Assembly (NCBI GenBank): GCA_039927815.1
Contig: JBDSUJ010000034.1
Span: forward strand, 1 to 64,000
Direction: 5' to 3'
DNA length: 64,000 nt
Source of the DNA: Croceibacterium_A sp039927815
GTDB taxonomy: Bacteria; Pseudomonadota; Alphaproteobacteria; Sphingomonadales; Sphingomonadaceae
Part shown: positions 35,287 through 46,183 of the stretch, in pieces
Layout of the letters: each line of letters begins with the position of its first letter
How positions within the stretch are numbered: position 1 is the stretch's first letter
Translations under genes and position numbers: made by a program
The notes under the pieces: model-generated
What the model was told of the DNA's origin: nothing
The model's input: the letters and a program-made list of their open reading frames with translations, nothing else
The model's database searches: none

Positions 35287-36180
35287 ATGCTCGACGGCAA
35301 GGTAATGATAACTGTCGCCCTCAATGGAGGGATGCAGCAGGACCGTGATGGAGCAGTGGTACCCAAGCAGCCGGATGAAATCGGCGAAGCCGCCGCGCGA
35401 TGCTGGGAGGCGGGCGCTTGTGTCGTGCATGTTCACGCCCGCGGTCCGGACGGTAAGAACAGCGGCGACAAGGGCATTTACGCGGAGATAATCCGGCAGA
35501 TCAGGGCGCGCAGCCCGATCCTGATCCAGACAACGAACGGCATAGGGGTGCGCCGCGATCCGGAATCAGGCCAGTTCATCTGGCCGAGCGACAAGGAACG
35601 CCTCGGCCTACTCGAGATCGAGCCGCAGCAGGACTTGTTCGGCATTGCGGGCGGCTCGGCCGACTTTCACAATCCCGAAGGCGGTTATCCCGCAGAGACC
35701 CCGTACGTGAATTCGCCGCAATTGCTCCGGCGGACCATCGAGGCTGTCTATGCCAAAGGCTCTGCCCTCGAATACGAAATCGTCGAGGCCAGTTCGCTGC
35801 ACCGGCTGATGCGCTATGCCGATGAAGGGTTGTTCGACCGCCATCGCAATAACATCTGGCTCCTCCATGGCGGCGGATTCGGCGCGACGCCGCCGGTCGC
35901 CCGCAACGTCATCTTCAACATCGATGAGGGCCTGCGCATGTTTCCGCAGGCGATCTGGGGCGTTACCGCCACGGGGCGCGACATGTTCCGAATTGCCACG
36001 CTCGGTCTGGCGATGGGCTGTGATCTGGTGCGGGTCGGGTTCGAGGACGGGATCCACTTGCCCGATGGCACCGCCGCGCGCGACAATGCCGAAATGGTTC
36101 GGGCCGCGGTCACCATCGCCGCGCTCTACGGACTCACCCCCGCAAGCGTTCCCGAGGCGCGCGTCCGGTTCGGGTTGTGA
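35287..36180 (+). CDS. Beta-keto acid cleavage enzyme (BKACE, DUF849)
   Basis: 297 residues from ATG 35287 with AAGGGAAAA upstream. BKACE enzymes split a beta-keto acid with acetyl-CoA to acetoacetate and an acyl-CoA, using zinc. Seen here are the zinc ligands in VVHVHARGPDG (H48, H50), PILIQTTNGIG, LLHGGGFGATPP and VRVGFEDGIHLPDG, whose Glu is the third ligand in known members. It overlaps the MFS gene by 4 bases (GTGA). It fits after a CoA- or ketone-forming catabolic step; the exact substrate cannot be read from sequence. Confidence 0.9.
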   Translation: MLDGKVMITVALNGGMQQDRDGAVVPKQPDEIGEAAARCWEAGACVVHVHARGPDGKNSGDKGIYAEIIRQIRARSPILIQTTNGIGVRRDPESGQFIWPSDKERLGLLEIEPQQDLFGIAGGSADFHNPEGGYPAETPYVNSPQLLRRTIEAVYAKGSALEYEIVEASSLHRLMRYADEGLFDRHRNNIWLLHGGGFGATPPVARNVIFNIDEGLRMFPQAIWGVTATGRDMFRIATLGLAMGCDLVRVGFEDGIHLPDGTAARDNAEMVRAAVTIAALYGLTPASVPEARVRFGL

Positions 36181-37421
36181 ACGATACCGTGAACCTGCGG
36201 GCCAAGGCACGGGCGACGATAGCGGTCTGCACCGCGATTTATTTGCTCGACGGCCTGATTCATACGATCCTTGGTCCGCTCGCGCCCGACATCGCGCGCT
36301 CGCTTTCGCTCGGCAAGGCAGAGCTCGGCCCGATCTTTTCCTCAAACCTGATCGGTCAATGCATCGGCCTGGTGGTGTTCCCGCCGATTGCGGATCGCAT
36401 CGGGCATCGGCTCACGATTGCGCTGGCAGTACTAGGCTTCGCGGTGGGCCAAAGCGCCAGCGCGCTGGCCGAGGGCGGTACCAGCTTGTTTGCGCTTCGC
36501 TTGGCGACAGGAGTGTTTTTGGGTGGATGCCTGCCAAGCTGCCTGGCGCTGGTCACGCAGGCCACCGACCCGGCGCGACGCGGGTTGTCTGTCCTGATTT
36601 TGTTCACCGGTTACGGACTTGGCGCAGCGATCGCCGGAGCGGTGGCCGCGGGTTTCGCGCTCTACGGCGGCTGGCGCATGAGCATGATCGCGGTCGGCGC
36701 GGTCTCGTTTGTCGCGGCTGCGGCGGCCTGGCTTGCCTTGCCTGACGGCCGGGCCGAGTCCGAGCCGGCGCTGGTGCACGGCGCCTTTTTCAAACTCCTC
36801 GCATCGGACTTTCGCGTCGGTACGATTCTGCTGTGGCTCATTTTCGCATCCATGCTGACGATCAGCTATTGCCTCAATTCGTGGCTGCCGATCATGCTGG
36901 TGGAGGCCGGGCACAGCGAATCGTTCGCCGCGCTTTCGATCACGATTTTTGGCTTTGGGGGCGCGATCGCGGCACTCCTGGTCGGGCTGCTGATCGACCG
37001 CCACGGTGCAATTCCCGTCCTGATCGGCTTTACCGCCGCGGCGGCGGCAACGCTGTTCGCCATCGGTCAGATGCTGACAACCGCATCGGCACCGGCGCTG
37101 ATTGCAATGCTCAGCGCCGCCGGCTTCTTCAGCCTGGGCGCCTATGGCGGGGTCAACGTCGTGCTCGCCGATTTCTATCCGCAAGGCGTGCGTGCAACCG
37201 GCATCGGGTGGGCCAAGAGCGTCGGCCGGCTGGGTACCGTGATCGCGCCGATCCTGATCGGTTTCGCGCTCGCGGCCGGTGTCGCGGGTTCGTTCGTTAT
37301 CTCGTTGTTCGCGATCCCTGCACTTGTGACGGGTGTGGCGCTTGCGGCCATCTCGACAACCCGGCCGTGGCGCAGTCGACCGGCAACGGGCAGGCGGGCA
37401 AGAGCCGCTCCCTCGATCTAA
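36177..37421 (+). CDS. MFS transporter, aromatic acid:H+ symporter-like
   Basis: 414 residues with 12 predicted helices. The loop 2-3 motif ADRIGHRLTIALA and the loop 8-9 counterpart LIDRHGAIPVLIGF mark the MFS fold; D-G-L-I-H in helix 1 resembles the AAHS (PcaK/BenK-like) group that carries aromatic acids. The GTG start overlaps the BKACE stop, and the TAA stop overlaps the convergent amidohydrolase stop by 3 bases. Confidence 0.88.
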   Translation: MNDTVNLRAKARATIAVCTAIYLLDGLIHTILGPLAPDIARSLSLGKAELGPIFSSNLIGQCIGLVVFPPIADRIGHRLTIALAVLGFAVGQSASALAEGGTSLFALRLATGVFLGGCLPSCLALVTQATDPARRGLSVLILFTGYGLGAAIAGAVAAGFALYGGWRMSMIAVGAVSFVAAAAAWLALPDGRAESEPALVHGAFFKLLASDFRVGTILLWLIFASMLTISYCLNSWLPIMLVEAGHSESFAALSITIFGFGGAIAALLVGLLIDRHGAIPVLIGFTAAAAATLFAIGQMLTTASAPALIAMLSAAGFFSLGAYGGVNVVLADFYPQGVRATGIGWAKSVGRLGTVIAPILIGFALAAGVAGSFVISLFAIPALVTGVALAAISTTRPWRSRPATGRRARAAPSI

Positions 37422-38441
37422 ATCCGCAGCAAACGCGCCGCGTTGCCGTATTCGATCGCGGCGAGCGCCTCCGGTGCAAGTCGCAGCCGGGCAAGAGCGG
37501 CGCGCGACGCGGCCAGGGTGCCCCACGGGAAGTCGGTGCCATAAAGGACGGCGCCTTCGGGCAGCCAGGTCCGCAGGGCGGCCATGGCGGGCGGACTGGT
37601 GACGCTCGCCGTGTCGACGTAAATCTTTGCCAGCGCCGCAGCGGCTCCTTCGGGAACCCGCGCGCCGAGTTCGCGATTGACGAAGCCCATCGCGATCACC
37701 CGCTCGGCCACCATCGGGAAAATCCCGCCGCCGTGGGAAAAAGTGAACCGCACCGACGGGCTTCGGCTCAATGTTCCTGACCACAACAGGCTGGCGATGG
37801 TCCGCCCGGTATCGACTAGGAACTCGATCAGCGGAGTCGCGACGTCGCGCACCAACCCGGCGCAACAGGGCGCGTTTGGTGGGGTGGACGTAAACCGCGA
37901 TCTTGCGGCGTTCAAGCCATTCGAACAGCGGGCGGAACTCCGGTTCTCCCAGGTACCGGCCGCCGTAATTGGTCAAAACGCCCACTCCACACGCGCCGTC
38001 GAGCGCCAGCGCTCGCTCGGCTTCTCGGATGGCACCGTCGACGTCGGGCAGCGGCAACGCGGCGAAAAAGCGAAAGCGGCCCGGGTGCGACTTGCCGAGC
38101 GCGGCGGCGTAGTCGTTGCAGTCACGCGCGACACTCCGCGCCTGGGCGTCATCACCAAAATGGACGCCGGGCGAAGAGATCGACAGTACCGCCGTGCGCA
38201 CCCCGGCTTCGTCCATTGCCGCGAGCGATGCTTCGGGAGCCCACGCCAGTACCGCGCCGACGCCGGTCGCGAACATGTCGAGCCAGGATTTGGCAAGCGG
38301 TTTGTAAAACGGCGGCAGGAAATGATGGTGGACGTCGATGGCCGGGGTAGCGGGCGCTGGCGCATCTTCGGCGCGGACCGGGGCTCCCACCGTCAGCGTC
38401 GCGGCCGTCCCGGCAAGCATGCTTCTGCGCGTACAAATCAC
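37418..38441 (-). pseudogene. Amidohydrolase (ACMSD-like decarboxylase family), frameshifted
   Basis: The N-terminal 188 codons lie in one frame: possible GTG start at 38441, Tat-like TRRSMLAG, IDVHHHFLPPF with the metal-binding H-x-H, and IAVYVHPT. The C-terminal ~150 codons lie in another frame: NAPCCAGLVRDVATPLIEFL, FTFSHGGGIFPMVAERV and LYGTDFPWG. Removing one base at the A-run (TTT on the + strand, 37875-37877) joins them as VHPTNAPCC and restores a family-like protein of about 340 residues. It may be a real null mutation or a sequencing error. It is the only broken gene seen. Confidence 0.85.
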
Positions 38442-38547
38442 GAACCAAACATCCAGGCAGCCATCGGCGCTATCCCATTTATTCTCTTATGCAGGAATTT
38501 TATCGGCGAAACCGGCCGGGCGTGCAATAGGCGAGCGCGGAGGAAAC

Positions 38548-39813
38548 ATGAGCCCGAACGGTAACGGACCCGCTGGCGATTTCGCTGATGTCGCTAGCGG
38601 AGAATTCGCGCGCGGATGGAAAGTCCTCGGCGGCGCGTCGTTCGGAGTCGGCCTCGGCATCGCCGGCCTGCTGACTTACAACTTGGGGCTGTTCACGACC
38701 GACTTGGGAAACGAGATCGGCTTGCGTCCTTCGACTTACGGCGCAGCGCTCCTTGGCCTCAACGTGGCGTTGGCGTTCGCCATGCCCGTGGTCGGGCGCA
38801 TCGTCGATCGTGTAGGTTCGCGAGCCGCCGCCGCTGTGGGCGCGGCAATGCTGTCCGGCGGCTTCCTCGCGCTGTCCCGGGTCCAGTCGGTGACCGGCTA
38901 TGTGGCGGTGCTGATCCTGATCGGATTCCTCGCCAGCTTATCCTCGCCCGTCGCCCATACGCGGGCGGTGGCCGAAAGGTTCACGCAACGCCGCGGCCTG
39001 GCGCTTGGCATCACGCAAGTTGGGATCGGCCTTGCGGCCGCGTTGGTGCCCCCCATTGTCGCGGCTCAGATTGGTAGCGGCGGCTGGCGCAGCGGTTTTT
39101 TGCTCCTCGCGGGGCTCGCCGCCGCCGGCGTCGTCCCGGCGGTCCTGGGCTTGCCGGGCAAGAGAGCGGGCATCCACCGTGATCAGGGTGCACGCGAAGA
39201 GGTGGTTGCTTCACCGTGGTCGTCCCCGACCTTTCGCCTGCAACTCGCCGCCTTCACAGCAATGTCGCTCGCCTTCATCGGAATCATCGCACACTTCGTG
39301 CCGATGCTGCGAGCCAGCGGGTTGTCACTGGTCGCGGCGGGGGCGCTGGCCGGGATGATCGGTTTGTCGGTGATCGTCACCCGCCTGGTCGTCGGGTGGC
39401 TCGCGGACCGGGTTGAGCCGGCGTGGCTGGGCGCCGTGAGTTGTGGAATCTGCGCGGCGGGAGCGACCGCCCTGGGGCTCGGGGGCGCCCGCCTGGCGTT
39501 GCCCGCCGCACTGGCCCTGGGATGTGCCATCGGGGCCGAGGCCGACCTTATCGGCATCCTGACAGCCAGAAACTTCCCGTTGCGTGGCTATAGTCGCGCT
39601 TACTCCGCACAATATAGCGCCTTCACGCTGGCCGCCGGGGTCAGCCCTTTGCTGGTCGGCGTGATGGCTGAGGCTACGGGGAGCTACCGTATTCCGCTGC
39701 TCGCTAGCGCTGCCTTGTTGACGCTCCCGATCGTACTCTTTGTCCTCCTTGCGCGGCAACGCGGCACCCCGCCGGCTGGCAATTTCGCGGATCCGCAATC
39801 CCCCACCAAATAA
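38548..39813 (+). CDS. MFS transporter (monocarboxylate/oxalate-formate type)
   Basis: 421 residues from ATG 38548 with GGAGGAAAC upstream; the longer frame lacks a ribosome site. About 12 helices; motif GRIVDRVGSRAAAAVG between helices 2 and 3 and VGWLADRVEPAWLG in the second half. The style (LGITQVGIGLAAALVPP, YSAQYSAFTLAAGVSP) matches MFS families annotated for organic acids. It stands 60 bases ahead of TonB receptor 3 on the same strand and may share its transcript. Confidence 0.88.
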   Translation: MSPNGNGPAGDFADVASGEFARGWKVLGGASFGVGLGIAGLLTYNLGLFTTDLGNEIGLRPSTYGAALLGLNVALAFAMPVVGRIVDRVGSRAAAAVGAAMLSGGFLALSRVQSVTGYVAVLILIGFLASLSSPVAHTRAVAERFTQRRGLALGITQVGIGLAAALVPPIVAAQIGSGGWRSGFLLLAGLAAAGVVPAVLGLPGKRAGIHRDQGAREEVVASPWSSPTFRLQLAAFTAMSLAFIGIIAHFVPMLRASGLSLVAAGALAGMIGLSVIVTRLVVGWLADRVEPAWLGAVSCGICAAGATALGLGGARLALPAALALGCAIGAEADLIGILTARNFPLRGYSRAYSAQYSAFTLAAGVSPLLVGVMAEATGSYRIPLLASAALLTLPIVLFVLLARQRGTPPAGNFADPQSPTK

Positions 39814-39825
39814 TTCTTGATGCCC

Positions 39826-39839
39826 GGAATAAATATTCC
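39826..39839. promoter_or_regulatory. Inverted repeat upstream of TonB receptor 3
   Basis: GGAATA-AA-TATTCC is a perfect 6-bp inverted repeat with a 2-base spacer in the 60-base gap between the MFS stop and the receptor start. Position and AT-rich arms suit an operator; no binder can be named. Confidence 0.4.
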
Positions 39840-39873
39840 TATCGTCGATAATTATAAGAAGAGGCGTGGGGAG

Positions 39874-42378
39874 ATGGAGATGGGCAGGAAGCTATTCCTA
39901 GGTGTGTCCGCGGCGGCGCTGATGTGTCCGCTGCATGCTCTGGCGCAAGACGCGGCGCCCGTACCGCAAAGCACGCCGCAAGCGAATTCACCCAACGGGG
40001 CCGCCGTGCCCACGGCAAGCCCGCAGGCAGAGGGCGAACTGGGCGAGATTGTCGTGACCGCGCAGCGGGTTGAGGAAAGCAGCCAGCGCGCGCCAATCGC
40101 GCTCGACGTGATTTCCCCCGAGGAGCTGGTGCGCCAGAACGTGATCCGCGCGGAGGATTTGTCCCGCACGAGTACCGCCCTGTCCGCCACGGGCAGCACG
40201 GGCGGGCCGACAACGGTGTTTTTCGTCCGGGGCGTCGGCAATGCGACCGTCAACGCCTATTCCGATCCGGCGATCTCGTTCAATTACGACGGCGTCTATA
40301 TCGGCAGGCCCAGTTCGACCTCGGGCGTGTTCTATGATCTGCAGCGCGTCGAGATTCTCAAAGGTCCGCAAGGGACGCTTTACGGCCGCAACGCCACTGG
40401 CGGCGCGATCAACGTTATCCCCAACCGTCCCAAGCTGGGCGCCACTTCGTACGAGCTCTCGATCGGGTACGGGAACTACAACTGGCTGACCGGGCAAGTG
40501 GCAGTCAACGCGCCGCTCGGTGACAAGGTGGCTGTGCGCCTGGCCGGCTCGATCTCAAGTCGCGATGGTATACAGAGTGACGGAACCGGCAAGCAGCGTG
40601 AATACGCCGGTCGCATCCAGATCTATGCCGAACCGACCGACCGCCTCAGCTTGCGCCTGGCCGGCGATGCTTCGCACCAGGGCGGCAGCAGCCTCAGCGG
40701 CTTCTATCTCGGGAAGGTCGATCCCACCTTCGGCCCGACCGGGTTCGCCGGATACAACTTTACGCCTATCGGCTTCTCCGCCCAGCAAGGACAGTTTGAT
40801 CCGGCTTCGCAGGCGCTGCTCGCTTCGCGATTCGTTTCACAGGCAGGCCGGGCCGGCCAAGTCATCGACGGAATCCCGTTCAACGATGACGACTACTGGG
40901 GCGTCACGGCGGAACTCAATTATCAGACCGACGCGGGCACGCTCACAGTCCAGCCTGCGTACCGAGAGGCGCAGCTCGCCTATCAGTTTAACGGCGTATT
41001 CCGCGGGGCGTTCTCGGCCGAGAAGGACAAACAAACCAGCGTCGAGGCCCGGTGGGCGGGCGATATCGGCAATGCGATCGATTATCTGATCGGGGGCATC
41101 TATTTCGACGAGAAGATCGCCGCCACCGCGCGCTACAACCAGCACACGCTGACACCGTACCAGAATTTCTCCACCAGCACGGAATCGTGGGCCGGGTTCG
41201 GCAAGGTCACCGCGCACTTGACCGATCAGCTGAGCCTGACAGCGGCGGGCCGCTACACCTCGGACAGGAAGAGATTCGACGGCACGTCCAACGTCTATAT
41301 CCTGTTCTGCGGCAATCCCGCTCCTCCGCAGGATTTCTGTCCCACACTGCCGTTCGTCCCGGTGCTCGATACCGAACAGCAGTTCGTCGATTTCTACACT
41401 TCGCGCGGTATTCCGATCACTCCGGTGCCGTTGTTCGTGCTGCCGCCGTTTGCCGGTGGATCGCAAACCGCGCCGTTCGTCTTGCGCTCACCCATCGTGA
41501 TCAACTCGGGAATCAAAAACGAGAAGTTCACCTATCGACTAGCCGCGCAGTACGACGTCACGCCGCGCAACATGTTCTATGCCAGCTTTGAAACTGGCTA
41601 CCATGCCGGCGGCTTCTCGTTCGCGCGCGGCGTGGAAAGCTATTTGCCCGAGACGATCGAAGCCTACACCCTGGGCAGCAAAAACCGGTTTTTCGGCAAT
41701 ACCCTGCAGGTCAACCTCGAAGCGTTCTGGTGGAAATACAAGAACCAGCAGTTCAGCCAGTTCGGCTATGACCTGGGCAACCCTCCGGCGACCGTGTTCC
41801 TCACCCGCAATATTGGCGATAGCACGATCAAGGGCCTGGATTTCGACATCGACTTCAAGCCGATGCGCAACACGCTGTTGTCCGCCTCGGTCCAATACCT
41901 CGACTCGGTCTACGACAGCTTCACGTACTTCGTCCCCAACCAGGGCCTGCCGCCCGTTTCCACGTGCGCCTTTGCGCCCATCACCCAGACCGTGAACGGG
42001 GCTGTCCTGGCGCTGTATAAGATCGACTGTTCGGGCAAGCGGGCGTTCAATTCGCCGCGCTGGTCATTTATCCTCAATGCCGAGCAGACCATACCGCTCA
42101 ACGACTTCCAGATCGTGCTCCAGGCCGGCACCCGCTATCGCAGCTCGAGCTATTCGACGGCCGACTACCTGCCGTATCTGCAAGCGAAAGCGAATTTCGT
42201 CAGCGACGCCTCGATCACTTTCAGCGACAATGATGGCGGCAGGTTCGTGAGCGTGTACGTGCGCAATATCGAGGACAGCCAGCGGCAGCTGGGCGGGACC
42301 ATCAATACCGCGAACCTGGTCGTCTCCGCGGTCGAACAGCCGCGGACTTACGGTGTACGCATCGGCGGCAAGTTCTAG
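39874..42378 (+). CDS. TonB-dependent receptor 3
   Basis: 834 residues from ATG 39874; ATG 39880 has GGGGAG at better spacing and is equally possible. Signal peptide ends HALAQD; TonB box EIVVTAQRVEES; plug with FFVRGVGNATV and LKGPQGTLYGRNATGG; barrel ends YGVRIGGKF. The extradiol dioxygenase follows after 44 bases, so import and ring cleavage are probably co-expressed, and an aromatic substrate is likely. Confidence 0.93.
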   Translation: MEMGRKLFLGVSAAALMCPLHALAQDAAPVPQSTPQANSPNGAAVPTASPQAEGELGEIVVTAQRVEESSQRAPIALDVISPEELVRQNVIRAEDLSRTSTALSATGSTGGPTTVFFVRGVGNATVNAYSDPAISFNYDGVYIGRPSSTSGVFYDLQRVEILKGPQGTLYGRNATGGAINVIPNRPKLGATSYELSIGYGNYNWLTGQVAVNAPLGDKVAVRLAGSISSRDGIQSDGTGKQREYAGRIQIYAEPTDRLSLRLAGDASHQGGSSLSGFYLGKVDPTFGPTGFAGYNFTPIGFSAQQGQFDPASQALLASRFVSQAGRAGQVIDGIPFNDDDYWGVTAELNYQTDAGTLTVQPAYREAQLAYQFNGVFRGAFSAEKDKQTSVEARWAGDIGNAIDYLIGGIYFDEKIAATARYNQHTLTPYQNFSTSTESWAGFGKVTAHLTDQLSLTAAGRYTSDRKRFDGTSNVYILFCGNPAPPQDFCPTLPFVPVLDTEQQFVDFYTSRGIPITPVPLFVLPPFAGGSQTAPFVLRSPIVINSGIKNEKFTYRLAAQYDVTPRNMFYASFETGYHAGGFSFARGVESYLPETIEAYTLGSKNRFFGNTLQVNLEAFWWKYKNQQFSQFGYDLGNPPATVFLTRNIGDSTIKGLDFDIDFKPMRNTLLSASVQYLDSVYDSFTYFVPNQGLPPVSTCAFAPITQTVNGAVLALYKIDCSGKRAFNSPRWSFILNAEQTIPLNDFQIVLQAGTRYRSSSYSTADYLPYLQAKANFVSDASITFSDNDGGRFVSVYVRNIEDSQRQLGGTINTANLVVSAVEQPRTYGVRIGGKF

Positions 42379-42422
42379 CCGCACCGCGGCGCATACAAAC
42401 TGATCGGACGGAGAGAAAAAGC

Positions 42423-43331
42423 ATGTCGGCGAGAGTGAACGATCTCCACTACGTGGGACTGGCGGTGCCCGATTTGGCCGCCGAGCGCGAGTTCTTCGCC
42501 GATACGTGGGGGCTGGTGGAAGTCGGCGAGCAGGATGGGAAAGTCTATTTCGCCGCGGAAGGGTCTCCTCATCCCTTCGTCATCCGCTTACGCCAGGATG
42601 AGGAGAAGAAGACTGACCTGATCGGATTCTCGGCCGAATCGAGAGACGATGTCATCGCGCTGTTCGCGCAAGTGAAGGCGGCCGGCGCCAGGATCATTTC
42701 CGACCCCGCACCCGCTGAAGGGCCCGCCGGCGGCTATGCGTTTCGGTTCTTTGATCCCGACGGCCGTGCGATCGAAGTGATCTGCGATACCCAAAAGCGC
42801 CAGCATCGCGCCTTGGCACGGGGGGAAGCTATTCCGATCGGACTTAGCCATGTCGTCCTCCACTCCCCTGACATCGGCAAGCTTGAGACCTTCTATCGCG
42901 AGGCGTTGGGCTTCCGCCTGTCGGATTGGATCGGGCAGTTCATGGTCTTTCTGCGCTGCAATTCGGTGCACCACCGGCTGGCGATCCTGCCCGGACCCCC
43001 GGCGCTCAACCACGTGGCCTTTGACGTGAGTTCGGTCGACGAGTTGATGCGCGGGCTCGCGCGGTTGACCGAGAAGGGTGTCAAGCTGTCGTGGGGGCCC
43101 GGTCGCCACACCGCGGGCAACAACACCTTCACTTATTATCTGACGCCGAATGGAAATGCAGTCGAATATACTTCGGATCTCGAAGACGTAGATGACGAGA
43201 ATTGGGTGCCACAAACTTATGAGGCGACTCCGGCGATTACCGACCAGTGGGGAACCGGCCGGATCATCACCGGAAACGTGCCCCATGCCGAGATGACGCC
43301 CGACAAGGGCCTGTGGCAAGTGCCGGTCTGA
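42423..43331 (+). CDS. Type I extradiol ring-cleavage dioxygenase (VOC fold)
   Basis: 302 residues with two vicinal-oxygen-chelate domains. The metal ligands expected for type I extradiol enzymes are present in the C-terminal domain: H143 (SHVVLHSPD), H197 (LNHVAFDV) and E248 (AVEYTSD), with an active-site HH pair at 183-184 and several Tyr near 238-249. Spacing closely matches BphC and HPCD. It should open a catechol-type ring next to the diol with Fe(II) or Mn(II). It sits between TonB receptor 3 and a FAD hydroxylase; start ATG has GGAGAG upstream. Confidence 0.9.
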   Translation: MSARVNDLHYVGLAVPDLAAEREFFADTWGLVEVGEQDGKVYFAAEGSPHPFVIRLRQDEEKKTDLIGFSAESRDDVIALFAQVKAAGARIISDPAPAEGPAGGYAFRFFDPDGRAIEVICDTQKRQHRALARGEAIPIGLSHVVLHSPDIGKLETFYREALGFRLSDWIGQFMVFLRCNSVHHRLAILPGPPALNHVAFDVSSVDELMRGLARLTEKGVKLSWGPGRHTAGNNTFTYYLTPNGNAVEYTSDLEDVDDENWVPQTYEATPAITDQWGTGRIITGNVPHAEMTPDKGLWQVPV

Positions 43332-43339
43332 GCGAGCGC

Positions 43340-44458
43340 ATGATCGCAAAAGCTTTGGTGGTCGGCGGCGGCGTCGGCGGAATGAGCGCGGCCCTGGCCC
43401 TTGCGCGTAGCGGCGTTGAGGTAGAGCTCGCCGATGCCGATCCGCAGTGGCGCTCCTATGGCGCTGGCATCAGCGTAACCGGGCTGTCGCTGCGGGCGTT
43501 CGACGACCTCGGGCTGCTGGGCGAAGTACGCGAGAAGGGCTTCGTCGGCGCGGGCATTCGCCTGCGCAACGTCGGCGGCGGTTTGATCATGGAGAGCCCG
43601 CCTGTCGCCGCCGATGCGCTTCCGATATCGCGGAGCGGCGGGATCATGCGCCCGGTCCTGCACGACATCATGTCACGGCGCGTGCGGGCTAGCGGGATAG
43701 CCGTCACACTTGGCGCCGAAGTCTCGCGCTTCGAGCAGGACGCGAACGGCGTAGCTGTCGAATTCCCCGGCGGCCGCACGGAGCGTTATGACCTCCTTGT
43801 TGCCGCAGACGGCATTTTCTCCAAGATCCGCCAGCAGCTGTTTCCCGTGGCGCCCGCGCCGCAGTTCACCGGCCAGGGATGCTGGCGGATAGTGGCGGAC
43901 CGCCCGGCGGGAGTCGATCGCCCCGAAATGTTTTTGGGTGGGCCGGTCAAGCTCGGCTTCAACCCGGTCTCACGCGACAAGATGTACGCCTTTATCCTCG
44001 AGCACGTGCCCAGCAATCCGCGATACAGCGCGGAAGAGCAGCTCGGTCACGTGGCGGACTTGCTCGCCCCATTCGGCGGCTACGTCGCTCAGGTCCGTGA
44101 GCAGCTCGGGGAGAACTCGATGGTCAATTACCGGCCGCTCGAGTGGGTCTTGCTGCCCGCTCCGTGGCATCGCGGCCGGGTCGTCCTGATCGGCGACGCG
44201 GTCCATGCCACCACGCCGCATATGGCGTCGGGCGCCGGGATGGCGGTCGAGGACGGACTGGTGCTCGCCGAGGAATTGGCGGCCAACGACGATCTCGAGC
44301 AGGCGCTCATCGCCTTCACGGCGCGCCGGTTCGAACGCGCCCGGATGGTGGTCGAGAACTCGGTCCGCATCGGCGAGATCGAGATGGCGGGCGGCAACCA
44401 GATGGATGCCAACGCGATGCTGGGCGATACGATGCACAAACTCCAGCAGCCGTACTGA
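43340..44458 (+). CDS. FAD-dependent aromatic monooxygenase (group A)
   Basis: 372 residues. The Rossmann FAD motif GGGVGGMSAALALARSG lies at the N-terminus, the NAD(P)H-linked DG motif in LLVAADGIFSKIRQQL near the middle, and the GD motif VLIGDAVHATTPHMASG near residue 290. Such flavoenzymes add a hydroxyl to phenolic rings to create the diol for extradiol cleavage. It lies 8 bases after the dioxygenase, and the FAH gene follows after 14 bases, forming a hydroxylase-dioxygenase-hydrolase cassette. Confidence 0.9.
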   Translation: MIAKALVVGGGVGGMSAALALARSGVEVELADADPQWRSYGAGISVTGLSLRAFDDLGLLGEVREKGFVGAGIRLRNVGGGLIMESPPVAADALPISRSGGIMRPVLHDIMSRRVRASGIAVTLGAEVSRFEQDANGVAVEFPGGRTERYDLLVAADGIFSKIRQQLFPVAPAPQFTGQGCWRIVADRPAGVDRPEMFLGGPVKLGFNPVSRDKMYAFILEHVPSNPRYSAEEQLGHVADLLAPFGGYVAQVREQLGENSMVNYRPLEWVLLPAPWHRGRVVLIGDAVHATTPHMASGAGMAVEDGLVLAEELAANDDLEQALIAFTARRFERARMVVENSVRIGEIEMAGGNQMDANAMLGDTMHKLQQPY

Positions 44459-44472
44459 AGGGGCGAGACGAC

Positions 44473-45428
<956 letters not shown>

Positions 45429-45432
<4 letters not shown>

Positions 45433-46079
45433 CTGTCACGCCTGCGCAGACCTTCGGTGATCAGTTCGATGACAAACGATTCATATCGGCGGCCCAGTTC
45501 GTCCATGTCGGTCTCGGGCGCCACCACCAGCTCGATCAGCGGGGCCCCGCTAGAGAAAAAGTCGCTGATCCCGACTATGGCCAAGTGCAAGAACAGCGGG
45601 TCGAAGCGCCGCAGCACGCCTTCCTTGTCCAGTTCCTGCAGCTTTGCGTAGTTTGCGAGCGGCCGGCGATTCCACTCGCGCATCTTCTCACGCACTTCCG
45701 GGGAACTGGCGGAATCCAGCTCCTCGATCATCAGCCGCTGCATGTGTTTGGCGGACCGCGTGAACCGGAACGTGTAGTGAATCATGTCGCTCAGCAGATC
45801 GACCGGATCGCCTTCATCCGGCGGTGGGCGGTTGGCCTCGGCGCCGATTTGCTTGGCGACCTCGAACAGGAGATTCTCACGTGCACCGAAATAATAACGC
45901 ACTAGCGACGGGTCGGCATTCGCGCGCCGGGCAATAGCCGAGCTGGTCACTTGCGCGGGCGGAAGTTCTTGCAAAAGCTCGCGGGCGGCGGCGATCAGGC
46001 TGTCACGACCTACGCCGCTTGCCGCCGCGGTTGGCCGCCCTTTGCCCCGCCGCTCAGGTTTGTCGCGCCCCGCTGCCAT
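45429..46079 (-). CDS. TetR-family transcriptional regulator
   Basis: 216 residues from ATG 46079. N-terminal TetR HTH: SLIAAARELLQELPPAQVTS then IARRANADPSLVRYYFGARENLL. The larger C-terminal ligand domain is all helical. It is divergent from the metallo-beta-lactamase-led operon with a 104-base shared region, the usual autorepressor plus target layout. Confidence 0.92.
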
Positions 46080-46183
46080 CCGGCCGCGTGCTACGCGTAA
46101 CAATCCCGCGCGACAACCAAAGTTGCGACACAATATTCTTGCGAGAAGGAATTAGCGCTGTAGGTTCGACAGCGGAGAGAGGA

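Noticed and set aside
36432..37870. A long minus-strand frame continuing the amidohydrolase N-terminus to 669 residues
   Set aside because: Beyond the frameshift the peptide is low-complexity, opposite the MFS transporter, and the family-like C-terminus lies in another frame.
46131..46141. CAATATTCTTG upstream of the MBL gene, resembling words at 59896-59923
   Set aside because: Too short and AT-rich to claim a shared operator without a statistical test.
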